A stretch of 64,000 bases of DNA from Glebionis coronaria (GCA_025667525.1 CM046877.1:34740255-34804254), one strand, 5' to 3'; positions 1-12,955 are shown, counted from the first letter of the stretch. Notes: generated from the letters alone by a model not told the origin. A program made the numbers and translations.

Positions 1-1224
1 AGGAATTTAAAACAAGAATTAAATTGGAACTCACAATATTATTTGCATTGACCAATAATTTGTACTACATTAATTTAAAAACAAAGGTTGACAAATAAAA
101 ACTAGAACAAGAAAATAAGCTAAGTCCTAATGCTCTTTATATAGAGAGCTACAAAGGATTCTAGTAGAAAGAAACTCTAAACCCGTAATGTAGCTTGAAC
201 TTCCAGAAGTGTCCTTTGTCTTCAATTTGAATTTTGGTCAAAGTTCTTGTGAATCTGCCATGCCATGTAATGATAGGGATGTGTCAGTTGCTCCAAACGA
301 TCTTGGCATTTCATCTTGGGTGTGAGGAGCACAAAATCACTATGGACCATTGATCCTTCTGTCCATGTTTGTATTCTCCCTTAAAATAGCAATTTTGGGG
401 CGGGGGAGGCTCGTGGGGGTCTCACATGGATGAGATGGGAATTTGAGCGCGTGAGAATGTTCAATAAACATACAATTAGGGATATGGAGGAGTAAAACCA
501 AAACCCCCATGGTTAGGTTGTTAATTAGGGATTATGGTTTGATAGCTATGGTGGTCGATTTTGATCTTGGGTGGGTTAAACAGTGACTGTTAACCGCCTA
601 TTATAATAAATAATACTAATTCAAAAATTAATATTAAATAATTTTAACGGGTTGGGTATTGGTTGTTGAGTTTGGGCTTGATGGTAAATTGAATGGCTTG
701 GTCAGGTTTAGGGATAAATAGGTTTGTTTATATGCAGTTTTGACCCCCATAGTTTAGAAAGAAATACAAATCAACCCCTTTGTAGTTTATAACTTATGGC
801 AGCCTACTCCCTTTGTTTTGTCTTTGTCCAATTGTCATTTTTGGCCCTTTTGTTTTTAATAACTTTGCATAAGGACTAGTAATGAACATATCTTCAATCT
901 TGAGGACTATACTTGACATTTCTTCAAACTTTAAGGACTTAACTTGTACAAATTGATTCTTCAAGGGTCATTTGTGACAAGTTGTCGAAGTTGAGGGACC
1001 AAACTTGTACATCCTCAAAAATTCATGCTCATTTTTTAAAAATTAACTCTCGGGTCCGGTTGTTTGTGCGGCTTCGTTTCCGTGTTCGTTTTTGCTTGAA
1101 TCTTGGGGTCTTTTGGTAAATTCATAGTATCCCTACCTACAACCACAAAATTGAGACACAAAGAGTTTTTGCACGGTTTTATGATATTTTACGCATTTTA
1201 AACCTGATTTCGACGACAAGACTA
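1..1224. other. Non-coding start of window, possible minus-strand LTR fragment
   Basis: No credible reading frame. On the minus strand a TATA-like motif (CTCTATATAAAGAGC, around 137-151) is followed by a leader-like stretch running off the window edge, the layout of an LTR U3/R region, but no terminus or primer site is visible, so this is only a suggestion. From about 860 to 1015 a motif of the type AACTTGTACA preceded by GAGGGACC or AAGGACTT recurs about three times at ~50-bp spacing. A comparable GGTCCCT-type repeat occurs in the solo LTR at 41.5 kb. Confidence 0.3.
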
Positions 1225-2035
1225 TGTATAATTAGAGTCTCATCAACTAGATATATAAAAGGAGATAACTTGTATCAATTCTATTACCGAACCCCTTTTT
1301 TAAAACATATTAAACATGTTTACTAAATACTTTATCACATATGATAAACCCTTAACAGTTCCTTAAGAAGTTAAATCGACACCTAATGCAACTTCTAATC
1401 TCTCACATTATCACAAAAATAATTTATTCTCCATATATCGCAAGAGATAAATTGCCCATCAATACTATAATCGAACGTTGTTTGAAAAACATATAAACTT
1501 GTTTAACAAATGAGAAATGATTTATCCTCCTACAATTCCTTTCTACTTATATGCCTACTCACAGGATCCTGACACGTGTCAAAACTGACGGTTTAGATGT
1601 GGAGAGATAATGAGTGGAGATAAAATATAAAATATTATTGTGTGTAGGAGGATATGTAGGAGGATATTGTAGGAGGATATAACAACACTCTTAACAAATA
1701 CTTTATCACGGGTGATAAACTACCTAGCAATCCCTTAAACGGTCAAATTGACCCTTATGCAAATTTTAATCCTTCACACTATCACAAAAATCAATTATAC
1801 TGCATATATCACAAGAGATAAACTGCATATCAATAATTTAATTGAACGTTGTTTTTGAAACATATTGAACATGTATATTTAATACTTTATCACTCGTGTT
1901 AAACTACTTAGCAATCCTTTAGACTGTTAAATCGACCAATTATGCAACTTCTAATCTCTCACATTATTACTAAAATCAATTTTCACTACATATATCACAA
2001 GAGATAAACTACGTGTCAATAATATAATCAACTAA
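1225..2035. repeat. Tandem satellite of ~183 bp, about 3.5 units
   Basis: Landmarks recur in the same order: AAACATATTAAACATG, then TACTTTATCAC, then a segment resembling GTTAAATCGACC, then CTTCTAATCTCTCACA, then ATATATCACAAGAGATAAACT, then TTGAACGTTGTTT. Full units begin near 1303, 1486 and 1857, with a partial unit before 1303. After subtracting the 188 bp contributed by the inserted MITE and its target duplication, the spacing is about 183 bp each time. Units differ by many substitutions, so the array is old. The period is close to nucleosome length, as in many plant satellites. Confidence 0.75.
1512..1690. mobile_element. Mutator-like MITE, 179 bp, inside the satellite
   Basis: The 5' end GAGAAATGATTTATCCTCC and the inverted 3' end GAGTGTTGTTATATCCTCC form ~25-bp terminal inverted repeats that are identical over the inner half. 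The element is flanked by the 9-bp direct repeat TTAACAAAT (1503-1511 and 1691-1699). Nine-base target duplications are the hallmark of Mutator-superfamily transposition. The neighbouring satellite unit shows the uninterrupted sequence at the same point. It has no coding capacity, so it is non-autonomous. Confidence 0.8.
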
Positions 2036-2489
2036 AAACACAAAAATGTTCAACATAGCTTCTAAACACGTAGTAAGAAATAAGTTACAAATATAAAAGC
2101 TCAAAATCATCACAACATCATAGGAATCCATCGATAGAATTTAAAATTAACAATAAAACATTAGTATAACGAAAAAGCATATTAAATTAATTAAAACACA
2201 AAAAGCAACTTAAATCTCATCAAAAACATACAAAATAAAAAATAATCGCAAAATCGCAAGATATAGTTAAAAAACGTCTAAATAAATGATTAGAGTAGTC
2301 GCACCACCTTCCAAATGCTGTTGGTTGTGCAATTGATGGAGTCTTTATAAGAACAACTACTATATTCATCGATCTAATCATTTATGTGTTATTAGTCGAT
2401 TTGTAAGCTTTTTATATAGTTTAATTGATAATTTTAGAGATTGTTGCGGTTTGTTAATTTTAGAACAATAAAGTATGATCTTAAATTCT

Positions 2490-2507
2490 AGAGAGAGAGA
2501 GAGAGAA
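2490..2507. repeat. (GA)n microsatellite
   Basis: About nine uninterrupted GA units in non-coding DNA. Confidence 0.9.
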
Positions 2508-2665
2508 ATAGAATTATGAGACGAGAAATGAGGGCTCGTTAATAGTTTCGACATATTTTCACTTTTAGTCTCTCAATCATGTTTTATTGTTCGGAAAAAC
2601 AAGTCCCTACGTGAGTCTATATGTAAAATAACTTGGTTGTTATCTTTATATAATGCACCTAGATA

Positions 2666-5600
2666 TCTCTATCTATATACCCTATAAAGGGTGTATGATG
2701 ATTGTTGAAAGTTGAAAAGTTGAAAAAATTCAACAATTTAATACATATGGAAATAGTGAAACATTGAAAGCAATTTATTACGTAGTTGAAAAAAAACTGG
2801 AACATTTCAACATTCTTAATTATGCAATATTCTTAACTATGGAAAGTTAGTAAAGTCATAAGTACGTTTTATATTTTCCAGGGAGTTACACCTAATACAG
2901 TTAATTCATTCATTGTATAACACAAATAAAAAAAACACACAAACATCTTATATCTCTATTTAAAACCTAAAATATAATACACACAACCGCCAGAATCTTA
3001 TAACCTCCTTGATCTGCCGAATCCGCCACCATATATTGGTGGTTTAGGTGGTTTCATGTAGTTTCGGTCGAGGGAATTGTTTGTTGGTTTGGATGCCTTT
3101 ATGCACGAGTTTTCAAAATTAAATGTTTCATCCGTATATTAAAAACCATATGAAAAACACATACCAATCATCTTTCTTTCTATGCCTTAATATGCAGGTT
3201 GTCTCCCATAAAAAAGGTACTCCTCCTTTTTTCTCAAAAACCTAATACTGCAATAGTAATATTCTTAGTTCTAATGAACTGTGGTTTTGTTTGAAGGTTT
3301 ATTTTTTCTCTCAATTCAAAACTCTAATGATGAAGTTGTGTTTTATTTTTTATACTTTTCTTATGTATATGTTCGTTTTATTATCGCTGAGATTACACAT
3401 ACCTAATGTTAGTCACTTTTTAATCCACAAATTTAAACTACTAACATGGTTTCGATTGATATATGTAGGCACTTGGTTCTTGCTGATCTTACAGTTGGAC
3501 AATTTGTTTACATGGTCAGTAATATAATCAAGCTTTTGTAACATTTGTATAGATCATATATTGTTGATGGTTATACATACAGGTAAATTACATTGAGTTA
3601 CAAAAATAATTGATACAACTACTATTAATTTTGTATGTATTCTTCATCACCACTTTCAATAGCATACATTTAGTTGCACTCCGAAAGAAAATACAATCAC
3701 ACGATTAGGGTTATAAGAAAATACACTTTCGTTTTTTAGTTTGTGTGTGTGTGGCTATGGCTTTTTTCTAATGATGGATCGAATAGTATTTGATTATGGA
3801 TATTAAGGTTATTTGATGAAGTGAGTGATTTTAGAGGTTTTGAATTATTTTTTTTTTAAGTTGTGCATCACATACTTTTTCAGTTACCAAAAAAAAAAGA
3901 TCTTGATCATCATCAAATTTCAGCCCATGCAAGTTGCCTTATCTCAGGAGATAAATATAGCGAGCATATCCAATTGAGATTTTAGCCCATTTCAATAGCT
4001 TCAAGACCATCCAGGTAGAATAGCAGAGGTACGTTTTATAAACAAATACTCTAACTTGGGAGTTTTTAGCTAAAAACCATTAAATTAATAGTACCTGTGA
4101 ATATCCATATACAACATGAATGAAAATCGGAAGTTAATGTGAATGATTACGTGGACGCAGTAGTTAAACGACCTTTTTGGATGGATGTTATATATTGTTG
4201 GTCAAAAGTAAGTGTTTCTAGAGATTTTCTTTCAAGCGAAGGCAACTTGAATGATTTTAGGTCCAAGGAGCTTCGGTATGAGAAATTTTGCCGGTGATTT
4301 TGAATTTTATCTTGGCGACAACCTTCTCAGCCTTTTAATATTCTAGCTTTTAACCAATCAAGGTCAAGTTGTATGCGTTAAACATGTAATGGCCGTTGTA
4401 GATAATGCAAATGTAAATGCAAATACCAATCCCAACGATAACAATTTATTTAAGCTCTGTTTTCCTTTTTTGATGTATCTTTTTTTTATAATATCAAAAA
4501 ATTAATATATTATTTGTAAATATGCACATACATTATTTATTGCAGGATGCAAGATGCTTCTCGCATTAGAAGATATTCTCACTTAAGACCTGCATGTCAC
4601 TGGAAATTCATTGTTTATGACCGTTCTCTTTATCTTTTCCTAGCCATAATGCGAATAAAAATGTTATGTTATGTCTTGAATAGAAGCTTGTTTCCAGAAA
4701 CTTGGCTCAGCTTGAATTTGTATATTAATGGAAATTTTTTGGAGTTATTGTACTGATATTTATGCAATGTATTTTTATGAAATTAGATATGGACCTTTTA
4801 ACCAAACAGTCGATGTATTTTCTTTTTTACTATGTTTACTTGATAGTGAATTAGTGATTATGACTTTTTTTAACCTTCCTGTGTGCGAGGAGTAAACAAA
4901 GAAATAAGGTGATACAATAGCTACAGATTTTGGTTAGAGTACCAATGGAAGAGTGCAACCATTTGATTCTGGATCCTGGTTGATTATACAATTACGTGCA
5001 TATACAAAATCTAACAGAGATCTAACTGTTATTGAAACACTAGACTAACAAAGGGATGAGACTTATATTGAAATTGTGTTTATCAGAGGATCTGGTACAT
5101 AGCCTATAGATGTTTGGAGTTAAAGTGATTCCTCACACATAAGATATTTACACATCTTTAGTACTAGCATGATTAAAAATGTCACAAGAGTATCTTAGCA
5201 AAACTCAGGTACATGACTTATTTCACAAAATTAGATAAAATAATTAATTAGATTATGCGTGGCTCTTAACAAAGGTGGTAACTGTCTGATAATTTAAAGG
5301 TTTATATGTTGATTAGTTGGTATATATGATAAACTTGTATATAGTATCTGAGATTGAGTCTAAGTATAAAGGTATTGAGGATATTAGTTAAATGATTTGG
5401 AATTGTATATGATATAAACGAGGTCGAGGAGTTTTTGAAGCTTGACGATATCACAATAGGCTTATGCTTCTCCAATATCACCCACCAAAAAACACATTCA
5501 AAACGATGTGGTGGTGTTCAGCATAATTGATACATACACAGTTTTTCAAAACTATAAATACAATTGTCGAACAAAAATGATTCTCCGTTAAAACTATCAA

Positions 5601-5758
5601 AAACTATACACCGTTGCCGCTAGACGTGGGTACTCGTCTATATGATCATCTACATGTACATGTATATGCATTCGTGCAAGAAAAACTTACTACCTTATCG
5701 AATATCATTAATTATCTGCCGCTAGAAATTCCGCCGCTATGCGCGGGTATTCGTCTAG
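2666..5758 (+). mobile_element. Putative non-autonomous Helitron
   Basis: The proposed 5' end begins TCTCTATCTATATACCC followed by TATAAAGGGTG, resembling plant Helitron 5' ends, and is preceded by A. The proposed 3' end has a short hairpin (CCGC, loop TATGC, GCGG at about 5735-5747), then eight bases, then CTAG at 5755-5758 followed by T. This gives the expected insertion between A and T without target duplication. The same ~50-bp 3' end recurs near 10385-10445, and a weaker copy lies at 5607-5636. The interior is AT-rich with no Rep/helicase ORF. A segment at about 2990-3090 is related to one at 6100-6220, suggesting family members. The 5' boundary is the weaker call. Confidence 0.4.
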
Positions 5759-8700
5759 TTACTTATAAAGGTTGTATATCAAATGTTCAAAAATCTCTTC
5801 ATTCCTATTATTAGTAATTTTTCTCAACATTACCTTATTTACAATCTCAACACATTCAGAAAATGAAACATTGTAAACTTGGAAAGCTGTTTTATGCATT
5901 AATTATCATTCTATCTTGATAGTTGTATGTAATAATTTAGTTGTATGACCATTTTTATTAGGAATATTTTTATTAGGTTTCCATGTTTATTACTCCGTAG
6001 TTGATAATCACAGATTTAGAAAAGTTCACAATCTATGCATTAATACATTTCTCACACACACAAACATTACTCTGTCAACCCTAATACACAAAAATCTCTG
6101 CCGCCACCATAATTTTATCATCACTGGATCTGCCGAATTCGCCCCATCTTTTGGTGGTTTAGGTTGTTTCGAGATAGTTTCTATTGGTGATAATGATTGT
6201 TGGTTTGGGTGATTTTTGTTGATTTGGGTTGTTTAGAGTGGCAAAACTTTATAGCTCATAATCTATAAACAATACTGGATCTATAATCTTAATTATGATT
6301 TCGTTAAATAATCGCAGTTTCCGAATTTGGGTTGTTTCCAGACTTTTTATGTAATTAAGCTGACTGATGCATCTCTGAATTCAAACAATCCGATAAGGTT
6401 GGTGTTGTATTTTGTTTTAATTTTATGTTTTTTTTAAAGATTTTTTAGGTTGTGTTTAGTTTATTTGATTTGATTACGTGGGTTTTCGTTAAGTTTTGTT
6501 TTTGATTTACCAATGGTGATGTTCTCGGCTGTTGGTGGATTGGTGGATTTTCAAGCGGATTTGTTGTTAAAATGATGTGTTGCGACAACTACACTGTTAA
6601 TTAAGCCATGAAATAGATTTGTGTGCTAGATTTAAGATACTTCATATTTATACAAAAAGAATTAGAGGTTTTACCTTTTATGTTCTGATTATAGATTGTT
6701 GATTTTCAGAATCTTTAAGTTTCACAAGATGGGTTATGTTTGAAAAAATTGGTTACAAAATTTTGGTCGTGCTACTGCCTTGGTTGCGTATGCACCTGAT
6801 GTTGCTTCGTTCATGTCGGATGAGGTACAAATTATTTTTTAATTCATGTTTTAGGAGCAGTTATAAATCTAGATGTTTGGCATTGTTTTTAGAAGAGTAT
6901 ATATCTTTGTATAATAATCAGTTTTATTAAAGTTGGTTTTCTTTTTGTTGTTTCCGAATTTTAGGTGATGGAGATGAGGATGTGAGTGATGATGAATATA
7001 ATCAAGTATGTAAGAACTATTCCTTTTTTTAGTATAATGGGGCACTTTCACATTCATTTGTACTATCGGAGGCATACGACCAACGCATGAAGGTTTTTCT
7101 TGATGTTGTAGCCGGATTCTTAATTGCTGCTATTCAGGTTTTTCATAATTTTCTTAATCTTTTCCAGTGAGACTTTTGGAATCCCAAATGCCCTTAATGC
7201 AGCTATCTGCTATAATGAACCCTAACGATGACACATTATAATTAATCCTGAAACAAGCAACCTCAAACATTATTTTTTAAAATTTAATTTTTAGGCTGCT
7301 TATGTGCTTATGCGTAATGATATTTTATAATTGATCCTTGTATGTGCTTAATAACCACCCTATTTGCAACTGAAATATGTGAAATCAAGATTGTTGACAA
7401 AATTGGTTGCACACCAAATGTTAGACTAAAAGTTTGTGAAAAATATAATGAATGCTTCGATTTTTTTTATAGTTGATCGAAATGTGTTAAATCTTTCAGA
7501 TCCATTGAATAGAATTTTTTTATATAGCTTGAGATATGTACTTGAATATATGAGGGAATAGCTATTGTAATTATAAACTATATTCTTCTAAGAAATTATG
7601 GAAGTGACTATGGCGGCATTGTTTTAGGTTCACCTAACAGTTTTCCTAAAACATATATTATCCTAATATTGCCTAACATCTGTTATATCATAATAGCTAC
7701 AAAATTGATTTTTAGAATATGGTTTGGTCTTAAATTTCGGATATGAAATGCGAAAAATCGAGTTGCGATATTGGAAGGTTAGTTTTAATTTTTCTTTCTA
7801 GATTGTAGCATTAGCTAAATAGGAACATGACAAATCATAGTTGTAACATCATTAAAGCCGAAAAAGGATACTTATAGATTATTAGTTACGAGCTTATATA
7901 TGGAAGGGACTTAAATGTCTTATCACATACCAATGTGGAACGATAATTTACAATAGTAGTAGAATACTCGCAACATTGCGAAGCCAAACCATGACATTCA
8001 AGTGCGCTAGGAAGATATACTTGGATCTGTTTATAATGTAGAACTAGTTTTTTTATAGAAAGTTAGTCCATGTTACTATGGCGTGATGATGTTGTACATG
8101 TTATAGTAAAACTTGCATGTCTGATGTGCTTATGTGCTTAATTGTATATTATTACCTACTTTCTTGTTCTCTTATGTGCGTGTACGAGTTGTCCTTTCAT
8201 AATGAGGGAAGGACGAAGCTCTATAAACATTTAGGATAGGATCCCAAACTAGGATAGATTCATTATGGGTTTCTTTAGATTGTATGCATTTACATTTTAG
8301 AACTGTGGAGTAAACGATCTTATGACTGTCGAGTCCGTAATATTTACTTGGGGTTATGTGCCGATTTCTCATCGTAGTGTCTTAAAATACCTCTCTTTTA
8401 AATGACTATCACACGTAGTCTCAGAAAATATTGTGAAAAGGAATTTTTGAGACCACATATGGTCCACCACTTGTGGTTAACACATGTAGGATTTGTAAGT
8501 CTGTGAGAAAAGACGTTGTGTGTGATGGTTGTTTGAAACAGGGAGCAACATCATATGACCAAGCAACATTGAACGCACCAGCTCAACTCATCAGATCAGC
8601 AACATTGAGAGGAACTATAGGCCAAGTATTTTTTTAGCAAACATTTGTTTTTTATAAAGTCTACCTTTTAATGCTAATTTTCATGCTTCCCTTATTTACT

Positions 8701-10445
8701 CAGGTGTTGGCCATATCTTGGTTGGTTACAATTAAAAATATCATGTTTACTTCGTCTACGTGTATGGCGACACCAAAGGCTAAAAGTACTCAGTTGAACA
8801 CATTTGTGCAAAGCCAACATGTATATCCATATTATGAAGACCATGTCATGATTGGGTGTGTTTCATTTGGTGTTTGTAACTATGTTACCCCTCACAGTGG
8901 TGCCTTTGATTATGGTAATATGTTAAATATCTTATTTACTTACTTCAACAATTGAAATGATCTTAACATGTTGTTTACGTTTAGATTTTTATCTATTAAG
9001 ATATGAGACGCCAACCTGTTAACCAACCTAAAGCAAATGAAACCACTTATTCTATGTAGAATTTTTGCTCAAGCAATTAGTTTTAACTTTATCACATGAC
9101 AAAGTTCCAAGTGAATTTTGTATGCTTTTGTTTTATTAAAAAAATCAGGTTATCAGGTTATACAAAACCTTTAATTTTATTTTAAAAGTTAAACACAACG
9201 ATTTTTTCCTGATGTTTTATGACGGTATGATTAAGGCATCTATTATGTCGTTAAATTTTATTTCATTGTTATGCTTTTCTTCGAACATTTTTACAGTAGT
9301 TCAATAACGCATCTTTACATGTTTTAGGTGGGATAATCCTTTGATGATTTGGACAGGAACATGAGACATATACACAAATGTTGGTGATGCATGACTCAGT
9401 TTTGACAACGAGGAGGCAACAATGGCTTTTTCGGAGAAACATGACTCGAAATATCAAGTAAAGAAATATCTTCAATGAAGTAACCTAATAGCATATATAT
9501 TTTTGTCAAATTACTCTTAAATAGTAACACTAATGTTGGTCAGATTACTCGGAATATCAGGTAAACAAACACATTAAATGTAGTAACGCTAATGTTGGTC
9601 ATATGAACCTAAAGCGTATATATTGTTGTCTGAGATGTAGTAACCTAATAGCCAACGACATAGTTAACTAGATCTCATGGTTTTTATAATTTTCTAAATT
9701 ACTCTCTAGTGTTTCTAAAATCATTTATATTATGAAGCTTTAATGAAAAAGTACTTGACATTCTATTTCAAAAAAAGGATATAGCTTGGACAAGAGGTGT
9801 TCTGGGTTAACCAGCATGCACCAAAAACTACCAACATCGTAGACAGCCATTACAGGTCCTACAACCAGATTATAGAAAGATCTCAGTGCCTATCAGAAGT
9901 TCAGAACTAGGCCCAACCTGTAGAATGTAGTACAAAAGTCCTATTTCACACTCTGATTGTTGGCTTTCTCGAGTGTGATTATCGTATACAAATACTTATT
10001 GATATCACAAAGATCACCTCCAAGCTCAATTCATCAATTTTGGACCTTAATAGTTTTTTAGTGCAATTATATGTCAAAAATATATACCATGTATGCATAT
10101 GGTTATGCTTGAATATAAAAGCTCAATTCATAAGTTATGCTTATTATTGAGCTAAGTTCTTTTACGACCACACTTTCAAAAGTGATTTTTATGGTTCTTT
10201 TTCATGAGTATCCACTTTCAATTGTTGGTGACTCATTTCTCTTTGACAAAGGCAAAACATTTATTAAAAAGTGATTATCGCACTCTCAAAGAATTCACAT
10301 GAACTAAATTATCACAACATAGCGTATTGTTAATTATCTTCCACATGTTAATGCAATTTCAGTTAGTTGGATCTTACCACAACATTGTGTATCGTTAATT
10401 ATCTGTCGTTATGCGATTTCTGCCGCTATGCGCGGGTACTCGCCT
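5759..10445 (+). mobile_element. Possible second Helitron or related repeat, no recognised gene
   Basis: It begins directly after the CTAG of the preceding element with TCTAGTTACTTATAAAGG (sharing its first bases), similar to the 5' end proposed for that element. It ends in a second copy of the 3' hairpin sequence (CCGCTATGCGCGGGTACTCG at about 10423-10442), but without an intact CTAG. Internal stretches at about 6760-6830, 6960-7010, 7065-7140 and 8530-8900 look like short exon-like coding stretches followed by GT or preceded by AG, as captured gene pieces would. I could not recognise any protein family in them and do not call a gene. Confidence 0.25.
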
Positions 10446-11099
10446 TTTTTTATAAATATATGCATTACAACTCTATAACAAAGTTTAAAGTACAATTCAA
10501 TTCAACAAAACAACAAAGCATCTAAGCTAACCACGATTGGCATGTATTAAACATGGTTGGATCGGGTAACCGCCGATATTAAAAATAAAAAATCGAAACC
10601 GAACAGTGATATTGATAGGGTATTTCTGGCTTCGTGCTTTTCTGGTTTTGGTTTGTTGGCTATCCTTTTTCGTGGTCACTCCACTCATTTTTTCGGTTTC
10701 ATAGATTTCTTGAACACCCGTGTCTATAAAACCTAACCTTATATAAATAACGGGTGAGGTTATTTTCATAATCAAGTAAATAACTCTTAATATCACTTAT
10801 CGTACTCGGATCTATAAGCAATAAAATAATTATTAAACAATCATTTAAACATAATAATGAAAATACATATACATTGTTAATAATATAAAAGTAATTCTCG
10901 CAACTCTGTGTATTTATTTGTTAAATAATCATTTATTAAATAATCATTAAATAAAATAATCATTAAATAATATAACCATATATTATAAAATAATTATTAA
11001 ATAATTATTTATTTGTTTCTGAAAATAACCTTATATTATAAATAAAATGGTATTTGTTTTAAAGAACCAAAAATTATTGCTCATTAAATATTTTATCAT
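10446..11099. other. AT-rich intergenic DNA
   Basis: No supported gene. Between about 10915 and 11000 the motif AAATAATCATTAAATAAAAT recurs as a degenerate tandem repeat. A stretch at 10550-10610 contains GGGTAACC and AACCGAAC motifs like those in the GC-rich hAT-type debris elsewhere in the window. Confidence 0.5.
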
Positions 11100-11360
11100 C
11101 ACAATCATATAATGAAAAATATTGTCATTAATCTAAAGAATTAAAATATGCAACATGAATTCTATTTAGTAGTGAAATATAATCGACCCAAATCTTCTAA
11201 TTTTGATTTTAGACTTGCTTTTCATTCTATTATATGCTACAAGGAAATTATATGGAGAGATCTTGTTATCAGACTTTAAGAATAGAAGCGAATGAAAAAT
11301 AAGATAAAGTCGCAAAAATCACAAGATTTACTTCCTGTAATTAATCCGTGTATACTCTAC

Positions 11361-11367
11361 TATAAAT
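11361..11367 (+). promoter_or_regulatory. Putative TATA box of HMA-like gene copy 1
   Basis: TATAAAT lies 50 bases before the first ATG. The whole preceding ~150 bp, including GATAAAGTCGCAAAAATCAC and ACTTCCTGTAATTAATCCG, is almost unchanged in copy 2, indicating a retained core promoter. Confidence 0.55.
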
Positions 11368-11416
11368 ATTATATCATGTCATCTTCATCTTCACAATCCA
11401 TTCAATAAACCCGAAT

Positions 11417-12288
11417 ATGTTTTTTTGTAGCAAAAGGTCTGCTTCGGCATCCATGGAAACGAAGAAGGAAAACTCGATTGTCGGTTCTTTTTTTTTTTTT
11501 TTTTTACAACTAATACTAAACATGAACTATATAGTTTCTCTGTCAATCTTCTTCTAATACTATTATGTTTTTGTCACTCTTTATCATCGCAGAACTTCAC
11601 CCTTATCGGGAATAAAGCTGATTTGTGTAAAACAGTGTCCAAGATTGGGAAAAGTGTTCAAAGTATATGCATGTTTTCGATTTAGCTATCTACCTGTAAC
11701 TTTCCATACATAATTTGTCTGCTAACTTGTTTTCTTTCTTTTTGGTCTGTTGGTTGGTCATATTAAAGGAATCAAAAGTGTCCGAATGACGGACGATGGG
11801 AGGCTATATGTATCGTGTTACGCCGAACAAAACAAGCTTATGACATGTCTGCAGAAAGAAGGAAAAAGAGCACAGCTATTGCATTGGCAACATGGAGAGC
11901 CCGAGCAATACCTTGTTAGTTTTTTTTGTTTTTTTATTTTTTTATTAATGATTTATTTCCTACCCTTTTAGAAATATTTTTTTTTTAATATTGCTATGTT
12001 TCTTGTTCATTGCAGGACTTCAATATCAATGTGCCTTCTGAATCTGCTGATGACAAAGATTGGATAGAAAAACTGCAGCAGATTATTAAAGGAGATCTTA
12101 CTATTCAAAAGAAGGATGATGGGACATCGGATATTTGGGGTTGGAGCAGTGAACCAGACACACTTCAGAAGCATCTCTCTGTACCAAGATATAAATCTAA
12201 ACGTGAACATTTTTGGCGTGCAGAGTACCCTTCATTCCCTCCATTCCCTTCATTCCCTTCATTCCCTCCATTCCCTTCATTCCCTTAG
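11417..12288 (+). CDS. HMA-like two-domain protein, copy 1 (C-terminally truncated)
   Basis: Predicted spliced gene: exons 11417-11479, 11593-11662, 11769-11914 and 12016-12288, about 183 residues. Exons 2-3 form a heavy-metal-associated-like fold: a strand and helix with DLCKTVSKIGKSV, then IKSVRMTDDGRLYVSC, then NKLMTCLQKEGKRAQLLHW, which matches the end of plant HMA domains of the HIPP type. Of the usual CxxC metal motif only the second Cys remains. Exon 4 holds a second, more diverged HMA-like unit (QKKDDGTSDIWGW, then EPDTLQKHL) and ends in a Phe-Pro-Ser repeat with an in-frame TAG, where copy 2 instead splices to a last Cys-rich exon. The exon 1 donor is the least certain point: GT at 11480 keeps the frame, GT at 11484 does not. 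Function is unknown; metal binding is doubtful. Confidence 0.6.
12229..12288 (+). repeat. Nine-base coding microrepeat (Phe-Pro-Pro/Ser)
   Basis: About six units of CATTCCCTC/T expand the C-terminus of copy 1 to a run of FPS and FPP triplets. Copy 2 has only two such units at the same place. The TAG that ends copy 1 lies at the 3' edge of this array, so the truncation may have arisen with the expansion. Confidence 0.75.
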
Positions 12289-12565
12289 TTCGTGGTTAGT
12301 TTTTCAATCTTGTTAGCTAGTCGTCCTAATCATTCAATTCTTAGCTAGTATCTATGATAATATCGTCTGCTAATACATATTGTTATGTTTTTTACTTTTT
12401 TAATCAGCAAAAGCAAACATATTTTATATATTATGATCAATATTTAATTACACAGATGTACAAGACAAGCGAGCAGCGCAAACCCTTTTTAAATAGCGAA
12501 ACTAATTCTATGAAAACCACATCTGTGGATTTAGGTGTCATAACGTTACTTTTCTATGATTGCAG

Positions 12566-12661
12566 AACTACCCTTATTATAAGGAGCAGGGCAAAGGTTA
12601 TAAAGACAATTCTCAGCCATGTGCAGCATGCAGTCATCTCCACCACGCAGACAAACCATAA
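12566..12661 (+). pseudogene. Orphan last exon of HMA-like copy 1
   Basis: After a splice-acceptor-like TTGCAG, 31 open codons (NYPYYKEQGKGYKDNSQPCA and onward) end in TAA. They align with the last exon of copy 2 (20869-20991), sharing the GQGKxxKDNxQPC segment. Because copy 1 has a stop before the preceding donor site, this exon should not be translated unless an alternative splice removes that stop. The frame is still open, so loss of use is recent or the exon is used in a minor isoform. Confidence 0.5.
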
Positions 12662-12955
12662 TAACAAGGGATGTGCATCATGTGATACCGTTTTCTATGT
12701 TATAATCAGTGGTTAAATTACCTTGTTTTTTTTTCTTAATATATATTCTGCTATAGACTATGATGGTTTAGACTAGTGTTTACTCTACTTGTGATTTGTC
12801 ATCGTGAATGAAAATATATTTATGCACTTGTTCAACTTATCCCTTAACTAGACAATGCTAATTTTCTCATATATGTGTGACTAACTCTACTTACTGTTTA
12901 GGAAAGCATATCTAAACATGTTACTCTTCTTCAAACCAATATTAGTTCATTAGCT

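Noticed and set aside
8671..8955. 94-codon ORF with exon-like flanks
   Set aside because: No family recognised and it starts inside intron-like T-rich sequence. Possibly a captured exon in the second Helitron candidate, but not called as a gene.
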